Below the pieces are notes generated by a model. That model searched no databases. It saw only the letters and a program-made list of their open reading frames with translations, and was not told where the DNA came from. The position numbers were made by a program, and so were the translations under genes. A stretch of DNA of 52,492 nt from CALRBF01 sp964646465 (GTDB taxonomy: Bacteria; Patescibacteriota; Minisyncoccia; SW-4-49-11), in NCBI GenBank assembly GCA_964646465.1, contig CAZYEN010000038.1:1-52492 (forward strand). The letters run 5' to 3'. This document shows positions 49,026 to 52,492 of the stretch, one piece after another; positions within the stretch are counted from its first letter, which is position 1; each line of letters starts with the position of its first letter.

Positions 49026-49034
49026 ATAATATCA
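49026..49034 (-). promoter_or_regulatory. Extended -10 promoter of the pilV-pilin-kinase genes
   Basis: On the minus strand TGATATTAT lies about 30 bases before the pilV ATG at 48996, overlapping the end of the WecA-like gene. It matches the -10 motif used by the other pilus-related units. Confidence 0.5.
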
Positions 49035-50090
49035 TCTTTTAGTGTTTTTGACAATAAATTTGGTTATAGAAAAAGAAAGAACAATTAAAGATACCATACC
49101 AATAAAAAATACAGTTAATTTACCTCTAGTTTCTAATGTTAAAGCAGATATGCCAAACAATATGCTAATTAAATACATAATTATAACTGATGTTTTCTGA
49201 CTCAATCCAGCTTGCAGTAGTTTGTGATGGAAATGCCTATTATCCGCCTCAAATATAGATTTTTGATTCCAAACTCTCTGAGTAACAACCACAATAGCAT
49301 CTATAATTGGGAAAGCTAAAACTAAAGCTGAGGTAGCTATTTTGCCGCCACTAATTAACGATAATATTGCCAACATATAACCTAAAAACATACTTCCGTA
49401 AGTTCCTAAAAATATTTTAGAAGGAGCCCAGTTAAATTTTAAAAAGCCTAAATACATAGCTATTAATATTATAGAAATAAGAGCAATGTGAGGCTGATTT
49501 ACGAATAAAGTTAAAGATAATAAAAATAAAGTTAAAAATCCAATTACACCAACTCCTCCAGCCAAGCCATCTATACCATCTAGCCAATTCACTACATTCA
49601 TAAGCCCTACAATCCAAAATGCTGTAATTATATCTTGAGGGAATACAATTCCAAGAAATTTATAGCTATCTATAAACCATAAATTTCCATTTGGTAAATT
49701 AATAGCTTGGATACCGACTCCAGATAAAATAACAATACCAGCTATACCAAATTGCCAAATAAATTGACTACTCCAATGTAAATCCAATTTTTCATCTATA
49801 TAACCATAAATCAAGATTCCAATAGATCCTAATATCACTCCCCAAAACTCATTCTGCCAGGATAAAAGTCCTGCACCTAAAAGAATCAGAATTGTTAAGA
49901 TGAAAATAGGTATAATCACTAAGCCACCAATTTTAGGTTTAATTCCACTATGGATATCTCTATCTCTAATATTATTATTAAAAATATATTGTATCCATTT
50001 TTGTCTTAATATTAACTTAAAACTACAAAGTGTTACAAAATACACTGCATTAAGAACTCCAATATATATCCATATATTAGTCCACTCCAT
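49032..50090 (-). CDS. Undecaprenyl-phosphate sugar-1-phosphate transferase (WecA/TagO-like)
   Basis: The 352-residue polytopic protein belongs to the MraY/WecA superfamily: IGILIYGYIDEK with the catalytic Asp, NVVNWLDGIDGLAGGVG, and the terminal loop ADNRHFHHKLLQAGLSQK, whose H-F-H-H-K-L form points to WecA/TagO (GlcNAc-1-phosphate) rather than MraY. It starts lipid-linked surface glycans, complementing the LCP (27768-29102) and ligase-like (19486-21960) proteins. It starts one base after grpE, an unexpected partner, and shares its transcript. Confidence 0.85.
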   Translation of the reverse strand: MEWTNIWIYIGVLNAVYFVTLCSFKLILRQKWIQYIFNNNIRDRDIHSGIKPKIGGLVIIPIFILTILILLGAGLLSWQNEFWGVILGSIGILIYGYIDEKLDLHWSSQFIWQFGIAGIVILSGVGIQAINLPNGNLWFIDSYKFLGIVFPQDIITAFWIVGLMNVVNWLDGIDGLAGGVGVIGFLTLFLLSLTLFVNQPHIALISIILIAMYLGFLKFNWAPSKIFLGTYGSMFLGYMLAILSLISGGKIATSALVLAFPIIDAIVVVTQRVWNQKSIFEADNRHFHHKLLQAGLSQKTSVIIMYLISILFGISALTLETRGKLTVFFIGMVSLIVLSFSITKFIVKNTKR

Positions 50091-50091
50091 A

Positions 50092-50607
50092 TTAGGAAGC
50101 TACTTTAACACGAGCAGAACGAATTAAACTACCATTTAACTTATAACCTACTTGTAAAACCTCTATAATAGTGTTTTGTTTAGAGCTATCTTCTAGCTCT
50201 ATACTATCAACAGCTTCGTGTATATTAGGGTCAAATGTCTCTCCAACTGGATCAATGATATCAACTCCCTCATTAATTAAAATATCTTTTAGTTGTTTAT
50301 GAATATATACTATACCTTGAACCCAATTATTATCCTGCAATTCTATAGGTAAATGCTTGATAGCTAAGGCAAAGTTATCAAATACTGGTATTAGATTTTC
50401 TATTAAACCCTTATTAGCTAATTTAATACTATCTACTTTAGCTTTATCTGATTCTTTTTTTAGGTTCTGATAATCTGCTTGAGCTCTCTGCCAACCAGAT
50501 AGGTTATATAAAGATTCTTCTTTTATTTTTTCAATTAATTGTTCTAGATCTAAATTATCTTTAGATGGATTATTAATTTCTTCTATTTGATTATCTTTCT
50601 TCTTCAT
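50092..50607 (-). CDS. grpE: Nucleotide exchange factor GrpE
   Basis: The 171-residue protein has a long N-terminal helix and the C-terminal GrpE head: LYNLSGWQRAQADYQNLKKESDKAK, LIENLIPVFDNFALAIKHLP, VQGIVYIHKQLKDILINEGV, DPNIHEAVDSIE and VLQVGYKLNGSLIRSARVKVAS. It releases ADP from DnaK. It overlaps the end of hrcA by 17 bases. dnaK and dnaJ do not follow it here; the next gene is the WecA-like transferase. Confidence 0.95.
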   Translation of the reverse strand: MKKKDNQIEEINNPSKDNLDLEQLIEKIKEESLYNLSGWQRAQADYQNLKKESDKAKVDSIKLANKGLIENLIPVFDNFALAIKHLPIELQDNNWVQGIVYIHKQLKDILINEGVDIIDPVGETFDPNIHEAVDSIELEDSSKQNTIIEVLQVGYKLNGSLIRSARVKVAS

Positions 50608-51313
50608 AATTATTACTATTAAGCATATACTCTACTAAGGCTATATTCTTTGCATATTGCATACCTTTTGGCCCCACTACAACTATTGTACCATCATCCG
50701 AGTCAATTGAGAACTTACCAACTATAACAGAATATTTGTGCATAGAAGTATGTGGGCTTTCTTCTCCAATATATAATCTATAACTTCCATGCCCAACATC
50801 TTTACCTATTTCATCTATATGAGACTTAATCTCTTCTAAATCCTCAATTGCATCTCTAATAAATGCTACCGATGAAAATCCAGGTTGTGTCAAAAAATTA
50901 GATACACCTTCTTCAAAAATTAAATCTGATGATAGTTTTCCCATAGCTACATTGCCCGATTCATGTGCAAAAGATAATAAGAGTTTTTTTAGCTTAAGAT
51001 GAATTTCACTCATCTTATTCATATCATTCAATAGTTTATGAGTGACCGATGCATACTGACGTAAGATTTCTTGTCTTCCTAATAGTCTATTTACATAATA
51101 TCGATAGCCTTGATCTGTTGGAATTCTACCAGATGACGTGTGGACTTGAGTCAAATAACCATCTTCTTCTAGTTCAGCTAATTTATTTCTGATTGTAGCA
51201 CTAGAATATGGTAATTGATACTTTTTCTGAATAGTAAAAGAAGATACTGGCTGAGCTGTGTCAATATAATCAAGAATTACATACTCTAAAAATTGTTCTT
51301 TTCTACTATCCAT
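50591..51313 (-). CDS. hrcA: Heat-inducible transcription repressor HrcA (short)
   Basis: The 240-residue protein begins with the HrcA winged-helix domain (VILDYIDTAQPVSSFTIQKKYQLPYSSATIRNKLAELEEDGYLTQVHTSSGRIPTDQGYRYYVNRL), followed by a GAF-like domain. It is about 100 residues shorter than typical HrcA (about 340), with the central insertion domain reduced. It represses chaperone genes via CIRCE, such as the element in front of groES. It has its own promoter that would give a nearly leaderless mRNA. grpE follows with a 17-base overlap. Confidence 0.92.
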   Translation of the reverse strand: MDSRKEQFLEYVILDYIDTAQPVSSFTIQKKYQLPYSSATIRNKLAELEEDGYLTQVHTSSGRIPTDQGYRYYVNRLLGRQEILRQYASVTHKLLNDMNKMSEIHLKLKKLLLSFAHESGNVAMGKLSSDLIFEEGVSNFLTQPGFSSVAFIRDAIEDLEEIKSHIDEIGKDVGHGSYRLYIGEESPHTSMHKYSVIVGKFSIDSDDGTIVVVGPKGMQYAKNIALVEYMLNSNNYEEER

Positions 51314-51321
51314 ATAAATAA

Positions 51322-51349
51322 ATTATAGCATATAATAAACATTTTTCAA
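51322..51349 (-). promoter_or_regulatory. hrcA-grpE promoter giving a nearly leaderless mRNA
   Basis: On the minus strand TTGAAA (51344-51349) lies 16 bp from TATAAT (51322-51327), with TGC making the -10 extended. The ATG at 51313 is only 8 bases after the -10, so the transcript would start at or within 2-3 bases of the start codon. No CIRCE-like repeat is seen here. Confidence 0.6.
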
Positions 51350-51358
51350 TATTTTAGT

Positions 51359-52492
51359 TTAGTTTTTACTTATAATGTCACTTAATTTAACTTGTATCAT
51401 ATCTCCTCTTTTAATTGAATGTATTAAAATATAATCAGCTAAATATGTCTCCAGAATTGATGCAATGGTACGCTCTAATTCACGAGCACCAAAGTCTATA
51501 CTATAGCCTTTTTCTGCTAAATATCTAATAGCCTCATTATCTACCTCAAGCTTAACACCCCTTTCCTCATCAAATCTTTTAATCATATCTTCTATTATTT
51601 TACTAGTTATCTCACTTACAGTATCTACATCTAATGGATAGTACACTATGACATCAGTAAATCTATTAATAAATTCTGGAGCAAATTCTTTTCCTTCTAT
51701 GATAGTATCTATTAATTCTTGCTTAAATACAGATTGATCAAATTCAGGATGATTTTTTATAAATTCTCTTAAAAATAAAGAACCTGCATTTGATGTAGCA
51801 ATAATAATTGAATTCCTAAAATCAGTTCTAATACCTCTATTATCTGTTAAAAATCCTTCGTCTAAAATTTGTAAAAATATATTCAAAACTTGTCTGTTAG
51901 CCTTTTCTATTTCATCTAATAATATAAGGGAGAAAGGCTTGTCTTGTATGCTCTTAGTTAAGAAACCTTCTTGAAAGAGACTAGTTTCTCTTGCTGGAGC
52001 TCCTAGAATACCATAAACTGAGTCCTCACTTCCAAATTCATTCATATCTAGTCTAATCATTCTGTCACTTGATCCAAAATAATGCTTAGCCAAGGCTTTA
52101 GCAGTTTCAGTTTTACCGACTCCAGTTGGACCTAGAAAAAGAAATGTACCTATTGGCTTATCTCTTGCCTTCACATCCAATTGTGATCTTTTCAGAGCAT
52201 TAACTAAAGCGGTTAGTCCTTTTGGTTGACCTTTAATTTCAGATTTTAATTTTGATTCTAGAGATAGTAAAATATCTTTTTCGTCGTTTTGCAAAGTATT
52301 AACATTAATATTAACCCTTTCTGAGACAACTTTTCTAATATGACTTTCGAGTACAAAAGGATTACTCTCGATATTAGCTTGATTCACCGCATCTGATAAT
52401 ATCTCGACTGCTTTACCAGGGAAACCACCCTTACTAACATATCTTTCTGAAAAATTCATAACTGCTCTTAATGATTGATAAGTAATATATTT
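51359..52492 (-). CDS. Clp-family AAA+ ATPase (ClpB/ClpC-like), C-terminal part, partial
   Basis: The frame runs open to the right edge, so the start is beyond the window; an internal ATG at 52459 is not the start because KYITYQSLRAV continues upstream in frame. Visible are the end of the first AAA+ module (RYVSKGGFPGKAVEILSDAVN), and the whole second module: Walker A GPTGVGKTE, Walker B (LILLDEIEKA), arginine-finger region (FAPEFINRFTDVIVYYPLD) and the terminal small domain (YSIDFGARELERTIASILETYLADYIL). There is no ClpB-type M-domain between the modules, and no obvious P-loop docking tripeptide is visible. ClpC/ClpA or a short ClpB are both possible. Confidence 0.85.
   Translation of the reverse strand, partial: KYITYQSLRAVMNFSERYVSKGGFPGKAVEILSDAVNQANIESNPFVLESHIRKVVSERVNINVNTLQNDEKDILLSLESKLKSEIKGQPKGLTALVNALKRSQLDVKARDKPIGTFLFLGPTGVGKTETAKALAKHYFGSSDRMIRLDMNEFGSEDSVYGILGAPARETSLFQEGFLTKSIQDKPFSLILLDEIEKANRQVLNIFLQILDEGFLTDNRGIRTDFRNSIIIATSNAGSLFLREFIKNHPEFDQSVFKQELIDTIIEGKEFAPEFINRFTDVIVYYPLDVDTVSEITSKIIEDMIKRFDEERGVKLEVDNEAIRYLAEKGYSIDFGARELERTIASILETYLADYILIHSIKRGDMIQVKLSDIISKN

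Noticed and set aside
1..52492. UGA recoded as glycine (as in Absconditabacteria/Gracilibacteria)
   Set aside because: TGA is used as a stop (D-aminoacylase gene at 16810-16812) and long reading frames end normally.
1..52492. CRISPR arrays, insertion sequences or prophage
   Set aside because: No repeat-spacer pattern, transposase or integrase/capsid genes are visible; the fibre-like gene at 22056-23804 stands alone.

Overview
The window is AT-rich (roughly 30% G+C by eye), gene-dense and almost entirely chromosomal housekeeping, read with the standard code (TGA is used as a stop, for example at the end of the D-aminoacylase gene at 16810). Compact operons with overlapping genes, a MurF lacking its usual N-terminal domain, short EF-Ts and HrcA, an NDK with a large insertion, few Shine-Dalgarno sites and type IV pili point to a member of the Candidate Phyla Radiation (Patescibacteria). 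I cannot name the phylum from sequence alone.

Layout. 1-5.2 kb: a truncated CDF transporter end, then a division/cell-wall cluster transcribed leftwards from a consensus promoter with four 10-bp MraZ-type boxes: mraZ, rsmH, ftsL-like, ftsI-like PBP, murF, xseB. 5.25-5.45 kb: a structured, G+C-rich non-coding RNA candidate. 5.5-14.3 kb (all leftward): rnhB, a HEPN-like membrane protein, gatA-gatC, a sugar-phosphate isomerase, lon with a small acidic gene, and rpsB-tsf-TPR. 14.3-22 kb: mraY, a D-aminoacylase, murD, ftsW, and a large O-antigen-ligase-like TPR membrane protein. 22-25 kb: a secreted fibre-like protein divergent from two tandem type IV pilins. 25-30.3 kb: phosphomannomutase, tRNA-Phe, a winged-helix/NTase-like regulator, pth, LCP protein and a sugar-dehydrogenase-like beta-propeller. 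30.4-38.5 kb: mscL, ndk, groES-groEL under a CIRCE-like operator, an exonuclease, an AI-2E permease, HtrA, RodA. 38.6-49 kb: a type IV pilus region with three different pilins fused to lectin-like (LamG/jellyroll) domains, pilC, pilB, a two-component pair and two more pilins. 49-52.5 kb: a WecA/TagO-like transferase, grpE, hrcA and the 3' part of a Clp ATPase gene.

How it fits together: lipid-II synthesis and septal machinery (MurF, MurD, MraY, FtsW, FtsI, RodA), protein quality control (Lon, GroESL, GrpE, Clp, HtrA, with HrcA probably acting on the CIRCE-like site), and a surface-attachment system. The most striking point is a G9 tract that splits the third lectin-pilin gene into two frames. 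An 8- or 11-G version would restore a 400-401 residue pilin-lectin, so this looks like a phase-variable adhesin switch in an ultra-small, probably host-attached bacterium.
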